From Thiomonas sp. X19 (GTDB lineage Bacteria > Pseudomonadota > Gammaproteobacteria > Burkholderiales > Burkholderiaceae_C): 64,000 bases of DNA. Below, in pieces: positions 42,056-50,631 of this stretch. Every line of letters starts with the position of its first letter. Position 1 is the first letter of the stretch. The translations under genes were made by a program, and so were the position numbers. The DNA lies in the NCBI RefSeq assembly GCF_900089495.1, contig NZ_LT605203.1, positions 3,935,427 through 3,999,426 on the forward strand. Direction: 5' to 3'. Under the pieces are notes generated by a model. It did no database searches, had not been told where the DNA came from, and worked only from the letters and a program-made list of their open reading frames with translations.

Positions 42056-42997
42056 ATGCTCGAATTTCTCCTCAAGCGGCTGGCCTCGATCGTGCCGACC
42101 CTGGTGTTCGTCTCGATCCTGATCTTCGGCCTGCAACAGCTCCTGCCAGGCGATCCGGCGCTGATCCTGGCCGGTGAGGAGCAGGACCCGACGGTCGTTG
42201 CCTACCTGCACAAGAAGCTGCACCTGGACCAACCCCTGCCGGTGCGCTACGGCTATTGGGTGCGCGACGTGCTGCATGGCGACCTCGGCGAATCGATGCG
42301 CCTGCAGCAGCCCGTGTCGGCACTCATCGCCCAGAAGCTTCCGGTCACCATCGAGCTGTCGCTGCTGGCCATGGCGGTGGCCCTGCTCGTCAGCATCCCC
42401 GCAGGCATCGTCGCCGCCGTGGGGCGCGGCACGGCCTGGGATTACGCCGCCAACGCCTTCGCGCTGTGGGGCTTGTCGACGCCGAATTTCTGGCTCGGCA
42501 TCCTGATGATCCTGCTGTTCTCCGTGCAGCTGGGCTGGTTCCCGGCATCCGGCTACGTCAGTCCGTTCGTGAACCTTCGCGCCAATCTGCTGGGCATGGC
42601 CATGCCCGCCTTCGTGCTGGGCAATTCGATCGCGGCGGTGCTCATGCGCCACACCCGCAGCGCCATGCTGGAGGTGCTCAGCGCCGACTATGTGCGAACC
42701 GCACGCGCCAAGGGCCTGAGCGAACCCGTGGTCGTGCTCAAGCACGCCTTTCGCAATGCGCTGACGCCCATCATCACCCTGGGCGCCCTCGAACTCGGCA
42801 CCCTGCTCTCCGGCGCCGTCCTCACCGAGCAGGTATTCACGATCCCCGGCTTCAGCAAGCTGATCGTCGATGCCGTGGCCAACCGCGACTTTGCCGTCGT
42901 GCAGGGCGTGGTGCTGATCACCGCGCTCGCCTACATCGTGCTGAACCTGCTGGCCGACCTGGCCTCCTTCCTCATCAACCCACGCCTGCGCCGCTAG
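42056..42997 (+). CDS. Peptide ABC transporter permease (DppB type)
   Basis: 313-aa inner-membrane protein with about six helices. The first (LASIVPTLVFVSILIFGLQQ) follows the short cytoplasmic start. The EAA loop that contacts the ATPase is ADYVRTARAKGLSEPVVVLKHAFRNALTP. The GDPA motif (LPGDPALILAG) of DppB-like permeases is present. The start at ATG 42056 is 38 bases after the binding-protein gene; the longer frame overlaps that gene. dppC-type follows after 2 bases. Confidence 0.94.
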   Translation: MLEFLLKRLASIVPTLVFVSILIFGLQQLLPGDPALILAGEEQDPTVVAYLHKKLHLDQPLPVRYGYWVRDVLHGDLGESMRLQQPVSALIAQKLPVTIELSLLAMAVALLVSIPAGIVAAVGRGTAWDYAANAFALWGLSTPNFWLGILMILLFSVQLGWFPASGYVSPFVNLRANLLGMAMPAFVLGNSIAAVLMRHTRSAMLEVLSADYVRTARAKGLSEPVVVLKHAFRNALTPIITLGALELGTLLSGAVLTEQVFTIPGFSKLIVDAVANRDFAVVQGVVLITALAYIVLNLLADLASFLINPRLRR

Positions 42998-42999
42998 CC

Positions 43000-43884
43000 A
43001 TGTCCGCAGTCCTCCCTGCCGTTGCCGCGTCCCAACCCGTCCTGGAGGCTGGCCCCTGGCGCCGGGGCTGGCGCCGTCTCTACCGCCGGCGCGCGGCACT
43101 CGCGGGGCTCGTTGTCGTCGTGTTGTTTGTGCTGATGGCGGTCTTTGCGCCCTGGGTTTCCCCGTTCGACCCGCTGGCCACCAACTGGAGCGCGATCCGC
43201 CAGGCGCCTTCGGCGGCGCACTGGTTTGGCACCGATGAACTCGGGCGCGACGTGCTGTCGCGCGTCATCTGGGGCACGCGCGCGTCGCTCTCGGCCGGCG
43301 TGGTGTCGGTGTCGATCTCGCTGCTGCTGGGTGTGCCCATCGGCCTGGCCGCCGGCTACCTCGGCGGTTTGACCGACGCTTTGATTTCGCGCATGACCGA
43401 CGCCTTCCTGTCCTGCCCTTTCCTGATCCTGGCGATCGCCCTGGCGGCATTCCTGGGACCCAGCCTCACCAACGCCATGATCGCCATCGGCGTCTCCACG
43501 ACACCCGTGTTCGTGCGCCTGACGCGCGCCCAGGTCCTCAACGTCAAGGTGGAGGACTACATCGAGGCCGCGCGAGCGGTCGGCAACTCGCCCCTGCGCA
43601 TCGCCTGGCGCCACGTCATGCCCAACGTCCTCGCGCCGCTGATCGTCCAGGCCACGCTGGCCATCGCTTCGGCGGTGATCGCCGAGGCGAGTCTGTCGTT
43701 TCTCGGCCTGGGCCAGCAGCCGCCGGCGCCGAGTTGGGGCAGCATGCTCAATACGGCCAAGGACTACATCGACAACGCCCCCTGGATGGGTATATGGCCG
43801 GGCGCGGCGATCTTTCTCCTGGTGTTGTCGTTCAATCTGCTCGGCGATGGCCTGCGCGACGCCCTCGACCCCCGGCAGCGTTGA
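43000..43884 (+). CDS. Peptide ABC transporter permease (DppC type)
   Basis: 294-aa inner-membrane partner permease. The N-terminal cytoplasmic part is basic (WRRGWRRLYRRRAALAG) and leads into the first helix. The DppC hallmark HWFGTDELGRDVLSRVIWGTR and the EAA loop KVEDYIEAARAVGNSPLRIAWRHVMPN-type segment are both present, followed by the last helices ending in LGDGLRDALDPRQR. It pairs with the DppB-type protein. The hydrolase gene follows after 45 bases. Confidence 0.94.
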   Translation: MSAVLPAVAASQPVLEAGPWRRGWRRLYRRRAALAGLVVVVLFVLMAVFAPWVSPFDPLATNWSAIRQAPSAAHWFGTDELGRDVLSRVIWGTRASLSAGVVSVSISLLLGVPIGLAAGYLGGLTDALISRMTDAFLSCPFLILAIALAAFLGPSLTNAMIAIGVSTTPVFVRLTRAQVLNVKVEDYIEAARAVGNSPLRIAWRHVMPNVLAPLIVQATLAIASAVIAEASLSFLGLGQQPPAPSWGSMLNTAKDYIDNAPWMGIWPGAAIFLLVLSFNLLGDGLRDALDPRQR

Positions 43885-43929
43885 ATCTCCCGCATCCTTT
43901 GCAGTTCAACCTCGACGCGAATCCAGACC

Positions 43930-45537
43930 ATGCAATTCGATTGGCATAACCCCTACCCCACCATCCGCAGCCCGCTGATGGCGCGCAACGTCGTCGCCAC
44001 GTCGCAGCCGCTGGCCGCGCAGGCCGGGCTGCGCATGCTGCTCAAGGGCGGCAACGCGGTGGATGCGGCGCTTGCCGCGGCCGCGGCCATGACCATCGTC
44101 GAACCGGTGTCCAACGGCCTGGGCAGCGACCTTTTCGCCATCGTCTGGGACGGCACGCGACTGCAGGGACTCAACGCCTCGGGCGTGGCGCCGCAGGCGT
44201 GGAATCCGGGCTACTTCGCCCGCAAACACGGCGGCGCCTTGCCGGTGCGGGGCTGGGATACGGTCACGACGCCGGGCGCGGTGGCGGGCTGGGTGGCGCT
44301 GTCGCAGCGCCTGGGCAAGCTGCCGTTCGCCGATCTTCTGGAACCCGCCATCGAACTGGCCGAGCGTGGCCATGGGGTGGCCTGCATCGTGGCCGACAAA
44401 TGGGCGCGGCAGGTTCCGCTGCTGCAGGAGCAGCCTGGTTTCGCCGCGGCCTTCATGCCTTACGGGCGCGCCCCCCGGCCTGGCGAGCGCTTCGTGTTCC
44501 GCGACGCCGGCGCGACCCTGCGCCAGATTGCGTTGACGCAGGGGGAGGCGTTCTACCGCGGCGAGGTCGCCGAGAAACTAGCCGCGCACGCCAAGAACCA
44601 TGGCGCGAGCCTGAGCCTTGCGGATCTCGCCGGCTACCAGCCGGAGTGGGTGACGCCGATCGCCAAGGACTATGCCGGCCATACCGTGCACGAGATCCCG
44701 CCCAATGGCCAGGGCATCGCCGCGCTGATGGCGCTGGGCATCGTCGACAAGCTCGACATCGGCCGCTATCCCGTCGACGGCGTCGAGGCCCAGCACCTGC
44801 AGATCGAGGCGATGAAGCTGGCCTTCGCCGACACCTACCGCTGGGTCGGCGACGCGCGTGCGATGACCGAGGTCACGCCGGCCGACCTGCTCAACGACGG
44901 CTACCTCGCCGAGCGCGCCAGGCGCATCGACATGCGGCGCGCCACGGCGTTCCAGCACGGCGCCCCGCCGCGCGGCGGCACCATCTACCTGTCGGCGGCC
45001 GACGCGGGCGGCATGATGGTCAGCCTGATCCAGTCCAACTACATGGGTTTCGGCAGCGGCGTGGTCGTGCCCGGCACCGGCGTGAGCCTGCAGAACCGCG
45101 GCCATGGATTCTCGCTGCAGCCAGGACACCCCAACCTCGTGCAAGGCGGCAAGCGCCCCTTCCACACCATCATTCCGGGGTTCGTCACCAAGGACGGCAA
45201 GCCGCAGATGAGCTTCGGCGTGATGGGCGGCAATATGCAGCCGCAAGGCCACTTGCAGACCCTGGTGCGCATGCTGACCTATGCCCAGCAGCCGCAGGCC
45301 GCCTGCGATGCGCCGCGCTGGAAGGTCGGCACGGGACTGTCGATCGACTGCGAGGCGACGATGGCCCGGGACCGCGTCGAAGAATTGCGCGCGATGGGCC
45401 ACGCGGTCACGGCCGACCCCGATGCCTATATGGACTTCGGCGCGGGACAGTTCATCTGGAAGCTCTCGGACGACCCGCAGGACGGCTACGTCGCCGCGAG
45501 CGACTCCAGGCGCGACGGGCAAGCCGTGGGATTCTGA
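43930..45537 (+). CDS. Gamma-glutamyltransferase-family hydrolase
   Basis: 535-aa Ntn-hydrolase homologue. The large-subunit part includes LLKGGNAVDAALAAAAAMTIVEP and SNGLGSDLFAIVWDG. The predicted autocleavage site precedes Thr351 in RGGTIYLSAAD, which would be the catalytic N-terminal nucleophile of the small subunit; later parts are SNYMGFGSGVVVPGTG and MSFGVMGGNMQPQGH. No signal peptide is seen, so it should act in the cytosol on imported compounds, unlike periplasmic E. coli Ggt. It ends the peptide-uptake operon. Confidence 0.9.
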   Translation: MQFDWHNPYPTIRSPLMARNVVATSQPLAAQAGLRMLLKGGNAVDAALAAAAAMTIVEPVSNGLGSDLFAIVWDGTRLQGLNASGVAPQAWNPGYFARKHGGALPVRGWDTVTTPGAVAGWVALSQRLGKLPFADLLEPAIELAERGHGVACIVADKWARQVPLLQEQPGFAAAFMPYGRAPRPGERFVFRDAGATLRQIALTQGEAFYRGEVAEKLAAHAKNHGASLSLADLAGYQPEWVTPIAKDYAGHTVHEIPPNGQGIAALMALGIVDKLDIGRYPVDGVEAQHLQIEAMKLAFADTYRWVGDARAMTEVTPADLLNDGYLAERARRIDMRRATAFQHGAPPRGGTIYLSAADAGGMMVSLIQSNYMGFGSGVVVPGTGVSLQNRGHGFSLQPGHPNLVQGGKRPFHTIIPGFVTKDGKPQMSFGVMGGNMQPQGHLQTLVRMLTYAQQPQAACDAPRWKVGTGLSIDCEATMARDRVEELRAMGHAVTADPDAYMDFGAGQFIWKLSDDPQDGYVAASDSRRDGQAVGF

Positions 45538-45615
45538 CATCCACCCGCGCGAAACGCGGAATGCGACGCTGTCACGCGACAACGCGCACGTAACCCACAA
45601 ACCTCCCTCGCAAAC

Positions 45616-48042
45616 TCAGCCGCAACTGCCGAGATAGCCGCAGTTGTCGCAGCGGTCGCAGCCGTCGACACGGCGCAGGAAGGGGCCGCCGCAGTCGGGG
45701 CAGATGCGCCCGCCGGGCAGGAGGTCCGGGGCATCGCCGGGGGTTTCGAGGTCGATGCGCCGCGAGTCGGGCGCCTTGGCGCGCTGCGCCAGCGCCGCCA
45801 GGGCCTGCTCCCGCCCCTGCTCGTCCAGGAAGCCGCGGCGCATGAGCATTTCCTGCAGCGCATAGGCGATGGCGGCAACCTCGGACTGGTGAAAGCGCGG
45901 CGCGCGGCTGCCGTCGGCCTTGATCACCTCGCCGCAGCGCACCGGCCCCTTGTCCCACACCACCTCGCGCATGTTCTGCAGGGACTTGGCCACCGAGCCG
46001 CCGGAGCGCGCCACCAGCGACAGCAGGCGCATATTGGAGGCGATCCACTGCTGCCCCTCGTCGCGCTGGCCGGCCGGCATGAAGAACTCGATGGGCCGCT
46101 CGATGCGCACCGGCTGGCCGCCGACCACGCCCTCCACCTCGGCGAAGGAAATCGACAGGTACACGGTCTTGCGCCCTTCCGGCGTCATGTAGCTGACCTT
46201 GCCGGTGACGGCCTGCAGGTCGCCCTGCGGCCGGCCCTCGATGCGGCGCGTGAGCGGGTCGATGTCGGGCGGCAGGCCGGCCACGGCGGGCTGGGCGCTG
46301 GGGGCGGCCTGCAGCACCGCGCCCAGCACGGTGTTGGGTCGGTAGGTGGCCAGGCCCTTGAGGCCGGATTTCCAGGCCTCGAGATAGAGGTCCTTGAATT
46401 CGGCGAAGGGGTAGTCGGCCGGCACGTTGACCGTCTTGCTGATGCTGGTGTCGATGAAGGGCTGCACCGCGGCGAGCATGCGCATGTGGTCCTGCGCCGA
46501 CATGTCCAGCGCGGTGACGAACTGCGGCGGCAGCGCGTTCACGTCGCCGCCCTGCTCGCGGTACAGACGCCAGGCGTGGTCGGCCACCTCGTACGCACGC
46601 GTGGTGTCGTCGGCCATGCGCTTCTTGCGCGTGTAGACCCAGGAGAACGCCGGTTCGATGCCGTTGCTGGCGTTGTCGGCGAAGGCCAGGCTGATGGTGC
46701 CGGTGGGCGCCACGGCCAGCAGGTGCGAGTTGCGCAGGCCGTGCTCGGCAATGGCTTCGCGCAACGCAGCCGGCAGGCGGCGGGCGAAGCTGCCGGCGAG
46801 GAATTTGCCGGCGTCGAACAGCGGGAAGGCGCCCTTCTCGCGCGCCAGTTGCACGGATGTCTCGTAGGCGGCGTCGCGCAGCACGCGGGCCATCTCGGCG
46901 GCGAAGTCGCGCGCGGGCTGCGTGTCGTAACGCAGGCCCAGCATCACGCAGGCGTCGCCCAGGCCGAGGAAGCCCAGCCCCACGCGGCGCTTGTCGCGCG
47001 CCTCTTGCTGCTGCTCGGGCAGCGGCCAGTAGGTGGCGTCGAGCACGTCGTCGAGCATGCGCACGGCGGCAGCCGCCACGGCGCGGAAACCGTCGAAGTC
47101 GAAGCCTGCCTGCGGCTCGAACGGCTGCCGCACGAAGCGCGTGAGGTCGACGGAGCCGAGGCAACAGCAGCCGTAATCGGGCAGGAACTCCTCGGCGCAT
47201 GGGTTGGTGGCCTCGAAGGTCTCGCAGTAATACAGGTTGTTCTCGCGGTTGGCGGTGTCGAGGAACAGGATGCCGGGCTCGGCGTGGTCGTAGGTGGACA
47301 GCATGATCTGGTCCCACAGATCACGCGCCGGCACGGAGCGGTAAATCCACTGGCCATCGGCCCGCTGGTGTGCGCCCTGCGCCAGTTGGTCATCGCCCGG
47401 GCGTGCCATGTGCACGAGGTCCACCATGGCGTTGCCCTCCACCGCCTGCATGAAGGCATCGCTCACGCCAACCGAGAGGTTGAAGTTCTTGAACGCGCCG
47501 GCGTCCTTGGCGTGAATGAAGGCTTCGATGTCGGGGTGGTCGATGCGCAGCACACCCATTTGCGCACCACGCCTGCTGCCGGCGGATTCCACCGTCTCGC
47601 ACGAGGCGTCGAACACGCGCATGAACGACAGCGGCCCGCTGGCGCGGCTGCGCGTGCCGCCCACATGCGCGCCCGCCGGGCGGATGCGCGAGAAGTCGTA
47701 GCCCACGCCGCCGCCGCGCCGCATGGTTTCCGCCGCCTGCGCCAAGGCCTTGTAGATGCCGGGCTTGCCGTCCACCGCGTCGGACACCGAATCGCCCACC
47801 GGCTGCACGAAACAGTTGATGAGCGTGGCCTGAATGTCGGTGCCCGCCGCCGAGAGGATGCGCCCCGCCGGCACGAAACCCGCATGCAGCGCCTGCAAAA
47901 ACACGCTCTCCCAGCGCGCCGGCTCGGCCTCGGCGCGAGCCAGGGCGCGAGCCACGCGCTGCTGCACGTCGGCGATGGTGCGTTCCTCGCCCTTGGCGTA
48001 TTTCTCCGCCAGCACGTCGAGGCTGATGTCTTGTGGCTGCAT
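45616..48042 (-). CDS. nrdJ: Adenosylcobalamin-dependent (class II) ribonucleotide reductase
   Basis: Reduces ribonucleotides to deoxyribonucleotides with a B12-derived radical, independent of oxygen. The 808-aa protein starts at MQPQDISLDVLAEKYAKGEE behind AGGAG. Active-site parts include NCFVQPVGDSVSDAV, the TNPCAEEFLPDYGCC loop with the NxCxE motif, and VAPTGTISLAFADNASNGIEP. The C-terminus has a zinc-type cysteine cluster (ICPDCGGPF, CDRCDNCGYLGSC) that also supplies redox cysteines. No cobalamin riboswitch lies in the 37 bases before it; it follows rmuC and is probably cotranscribed. Confidence 0.95.
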   Translation of the reverse strand: MQPQDISLDVLAEKYAKGEERTIADVQQRVARALARAEAEPARWESVFLQALHAGFVPAGRILSAAGTDIQATLINCFVQPVGDSVSDAVDGKPGIYKALAQAAETMRRGGGVGYDFSRIRPAGAHVGGTRSRASGPLSFMRVFDASCETVESAGSRRGAQMGVLRIDHPDIEAFIHAKDAGAFKNFNLSVGVSDAFMQAVEGNAMVDLVHMARPGDDQLAQGAHQRADGQWIYRSVPARDLWDQIMLSTYDHAEPGILFLDTANRENNLYYCETFEATNPCAEEFLPDYGCCCLGSVDLTRFVRQPFEPQAGFDFDGFRAVAAAAVRMLDDVLDATYWPLPEQQQEARDKRRVGLGFLGLGDACVMLGLRYDTQPARDFAAEMARVLRDAAYETSVQLAREKGAFPLFDAGKFLAGSFARRLPAALREAIAEHGLRNSHLLAVAPTGTISLAFADNASNGIEPAFSWVYTRKKRMADDTTRAYEVADHAWRLYREQGGDVNALPPQFVTALDMSAQDHMRMLAAVQPFIDTSISKTVNVPADYPFAEFKDLYLEAWKSGLKGLATYRPNTVLGAVLQAAPSAQPAVAGLPPDIDPLTRRIEGRPQGDLQAVTGKVSYMTPEGRKTVYLSISFAEVEGVVGGQPVRIERPIEFFMPAGQRDEGQQWIASNMRLLSLVARSGGSVAKSLQNMREVVWDKGPVRCGEVIKADGSRAPRFHQSEVAAIAYALQEMLMRRGFLDEQGREQALAALAQRAKAPDSRRIDLETPGDAPDLLPGGRICPDCGGPFLRRVDGCDRCDNCGYLGSCG

Positions 48043-48079
48043 GGAAACTCCTGAAACCTGGGCTCGCGCCCATTGGGGG

Positions 48080-49621
48080 TTATAACGCGTCGTCGGGGTC
48101 GTCGAGGCTGACGGGGTCAGTGGCATCCTCTGCCGGCAGGCCCAGCAAAGCCTGGGTCTGGTCGGCGGGAAGCGCTTCGACCGACTTGAGCTGCCGGGTC
48201 ATGGCGCGGGTGCGGGTTTCGGCGGCGCCGATGGTGTTGCTCGCTTCATCCAGCTTTTTCCGGGTCTTGGCCAGCACATCGCCGAACTTGCCGAATTCGG
48301 TCTTCACCGCGCCCAGCACCTTCCAGACCTCGGTGGAACGCTGCTCCAGCGCCAGGGTGCGAAAACCCATGTGCAGGCTGTTGAGCAGGGCCAGCAGCGT
48401 GGTGGGCCCGGCGAGCATGACGCGATGTTCGCGTTGCAGCGCCTCCACCAGACCGGGGCGGCGCAGCGCCTCGGCGTACAGGCCTTCGGTGGGCAGGAAC
48501 AGGATGCCGAAGTCGCTGGTGTGCGGCGCGGCAATGTATTTGCTCTGGATGGTCTTGGCCTCGTCGCGCAGGCGCAGCTCCAGCGCCTTGGAGGCCGCGT
48601 CCGCGGCGGCCTTGTCGGCACGCTCCTGGGCGTCGAGCAGGCGTTCGTAGTCCTCGCGCGGAAACTTCGCGTCGATGGGCAGCCACAGCGGGCCGTCGCC
48701 CTTGCCCGGCAGGCGAATGGCGTATTCCACCCGTGCGCCGGAGCCGGGTACGGTTTCGACGTTGACGCCATATTGCTCGGGCGTGAACACCTGCTCGATC
48801 AAACCAGCCAACTGAATTTCACCGAACACGCCGCGCGACTTGACGTTGCTGAACACGCGCTGCAAGTCGCCCACACCCTGCGCGAGCTTTTGCATTTCGC
48901 CCAGGCCATGGTGCACCAACTCCAGCCGCTCGGCCACCTGCTTGAAGCTCTCGCCCAGGCGTTGCTCCAGCGTGGCGTGGAGCTTTTCGTCCACCGTGAC
49001 GCGCATCTGCTCCAGCTTTTTCTCGTTGTCGGCCTGCAGTTCGCGCAGGCGCAGTTCCACCGTGCCGCGCATCTCGTTCAGGCCTTTATCGGTGGTCTGG
49101 CGCAGTTCGGTGAGACGCAGCTCGGTGGCTTGGCGCATGGCCGTCTGCCCCTGCTCGGCGCTCTGGCGCGATTCGACCAGGCGCTGGTCGGTCGTGTTGC
49201 GCAAGGCATCGAGGCGCTGCACGAGTTGCGACTGCAGGGTCTGGATGGTCTGGGTGCTGGTCTGCGTGAGCTGCCCCACCTGCTGCACGAGTGTGTCGCC
49301 CACGGCCTTTTGCAGGCTTTGCAATTGCAGGTTCACGGCGTCGAGCTGGGCGTTTTGCGTGCGCGTGCTCTCGCCCTGCTGGTTGAGCAGCATTTGCTGG
49401 AACTGCGCCAGTTGCCCGGCCTGCTCGGTACGCAGGCTTTGGCCGCTGGCCTGCACCGCGCCGCGCAGTTCACGCTCCAGGCGTTCGAACTGGGGGGCGA
49501 TGTCGGCGGCGAGCGTTTGCCGCAGGCCCGCCAGCGCCCGCATGCGCGCAAGCCAGCCCAGCAGCAGGCTGAGCACCAGCAGCACGGCAATGACGAGCAG
49601 CAGGACGAGTTCGAAGGACAT
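48080..49621 (-). CDS. rmuC: RmuC-family DNA recombination protein
   Basis: 513-aa protein with an N-terminal membrane helix (LVLLLVIAVLLVLSLLLGW), a coiled coil of about 200 residues (roughly 60-260, rich in Q, L, R and E, with repeats of ELR-x-T) and a C-terminal nuclease-like RmuC domain (WLPIDAKFPREDYERLLDAQ, then APHTSDFGILFLPTEGLYAEALRR). In E. coli RmuC limits recombination at inverted repeats. The gene lies between the dehydrogenase and nrdJ genes, all on the minus strand. Confidence 0.93.
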   Translation of the reverse strand: MSFELVLLLVIAVLLVLSLLLGWLARMRALAGLRQTLAADIAPQFERLERELRGAVQASGQSLRTEQAGQLAQFQQMLLNQQGESTRTQNAQLDAVNLQLQSLQKAVGDTLVQQVGQLTQTSTQTIQTLQSQLVQRLDALRNTTDQRLVESRQSAEQGQTAMRQATELRLTELRQTTDKGLNEMRGTVELRLRELQADNEKKLEQMRVTVDEKLHATLEQRLGESFKQVAERLELVHHGLGEMQKLAQGVGDLQRVFSNVKSRGVFGEIQLAGLIEQVFTPEQYGVNVETVPGSGARVEYAIRLPGKGDGPLWLPIDAKFPREDYERLLDAQERADKAAADAASKALELRLRDEAKTIQSKYIAAPHTSDFGILFLPTEGLYAEALRRPGLVEALQREHRVMLAGPTTLLALLNSLHMGFRTLALEQRSTEVWKVLGAVKTEFGKFGDVLAKTRKKLDEASNTIGAAETRTRAMTRQLKSVEALPADQTQALLGLPAEDATDPVSLDDPDDAL

Positions 49622-49641
49622 GGGTTGGTTTCAGCGGAAAA

Positions 49642-50631
49642 TCAAACGCGAACGGGGGTGAGGGGCGGCTGCCCGCGCAACACGGCAGCGAGGTTGTCCA
49701 CCGCGAGCTGCACCATGGCGCGGCGGGTGGGCACGGAAGCGCTGGCGATGTGCGGCGTGAGCACCACGCGCGGCGCGGCGAGCAAGGCCGGGTTGACGGT
49801 CGGCTCGCCCTCGAACACGTCGAGCCCGGCCGCGCCGAGACGGCCGCTGTGCAGGGCAGCGGCCAGCGCGACCTCGTCGATGACGCCGCCACGGGCGACG
49901 TTCACCAGCGTGGCGCCGGGCCGCATCAGCGCCAGTTCGCGGGCGCCGATGAGGTGGTAGGCCGCCGGGCTGTAGGGCAGCGCCAGCAATACATGCTGGC
50001 TTTGACGCAGCAGGTCGTCGAGGCTGCGGTATTCGGCGCGGCAGGCCTGCTCGACTCCGGCGTCAAGCCGGCTGCGGTTGTGATAGAGCACGCGCATGTC
50101 GAAGCCGCATGCGGCGCGGCGGGCGATGGCCCGGCCGATGCGTCCCATGCCGACGATGCCCAGCACGGCGCCGTGCACGTCGGCGCCGGCGAACAGGTCG
50201 TAGCGCCATTTGTTCCAGCGGCCTTCGCGCAAATAGCGTTCGGCCTCGCTCATCTGCCGTGCGGCGGCGAGCAGCAGGGCGAAGCCGAAATCGGCGGTGG
50301 TCTCGGTGAGGACGTCGGGGGCGTGGGTGACGATGACGCCGCGCGCCGCGCAGGCGGCGAGGTCGATGTGGTCGACCCCGACGGTCATGGTGCTCACCAC
50401 GCGCAGAAGCGGGCAGGCTTCGAGCAGCTGCGCGTCGATGCGCTCGCTGTTGGTGATGAAGGCGCCGTGCTTGTCGCGCAGCCGTTCCCGAAGCCGTTCG
50501 GGGGTCTGGATGGCGTCGTCCGGCGTGGCCTCGACCTCGGCGACCCGCGCCAGTTGCGTGACGATGTCCGGAAACACCGCGCGCGCCACCAGCACGCGCG
50601 GGCGCTGCGTTTCGGTTGTAAGAGCACTCAT
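49642..50631 (-). CDS. D-isomer 2-hydroxyacid dehydrogenase (GhrB-like)
   Basis: 329-aa NAD(P)-dependent reductase of 2-keto acids such as glyoxylate, hydroxypyruvate or 2-ketogluconate. The Rossmann motif is VLGIVGMGRIGRAIARR. The catalytic Arg is in NVARGGVIDE, the Glu in GLDVFEGEP and the His in LTPHIASAS. Its start overlaps the antiporter stop by 4 bases. The neighbours do not show which keto acid is used. Confidence 0.92.
   Translation of the reverse strand: MSALTTETQRPRVLVARAVFPDIVTQLARVAEVEATPDDAIQTPERLRERLRDKHGAFITNSERIDAQLLEACPLLRVVSTMTVGVDHIDLAACAARGVIVTHAPDVLTETTADFGFALLLAAARQMSEAERYLREGRWNKWRYDLFAGADVHGAVLGIVGMGRIGRAIARRAACGFDMRVLYHNRSRLDAGVEQACRAEYRSLDDLLRQSQHVLLALPYSPAAYHLIGARELALMRPGATLVNVARGGVIDEVALAAALHSGRLGAAGLDVFEGEPTVNPALLAAPRVVLTPHIASASVPTRRAMVQLAVDNLAAVLRGQPPLTPVRV

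Noticed and set aside
45889..48054. 721-aa plus-strand open frame
   Set aside because: Antisense to nrdJ with typical shadow composition; nrdJ has the catalytic motifs.
48043..48079. Cobalamin riboswitch before nrdJ
   Set aside because: Only 37 bases separate nrdJ from rmuC, too short for such a riboswitch, and no B12-box is seen.
48371..49960. 529-aa plus-strand open frame
   Set aside because: Antisense to rmuC and the dehydrogenase gene; it only mirrors the coiled-coil coding pattern.
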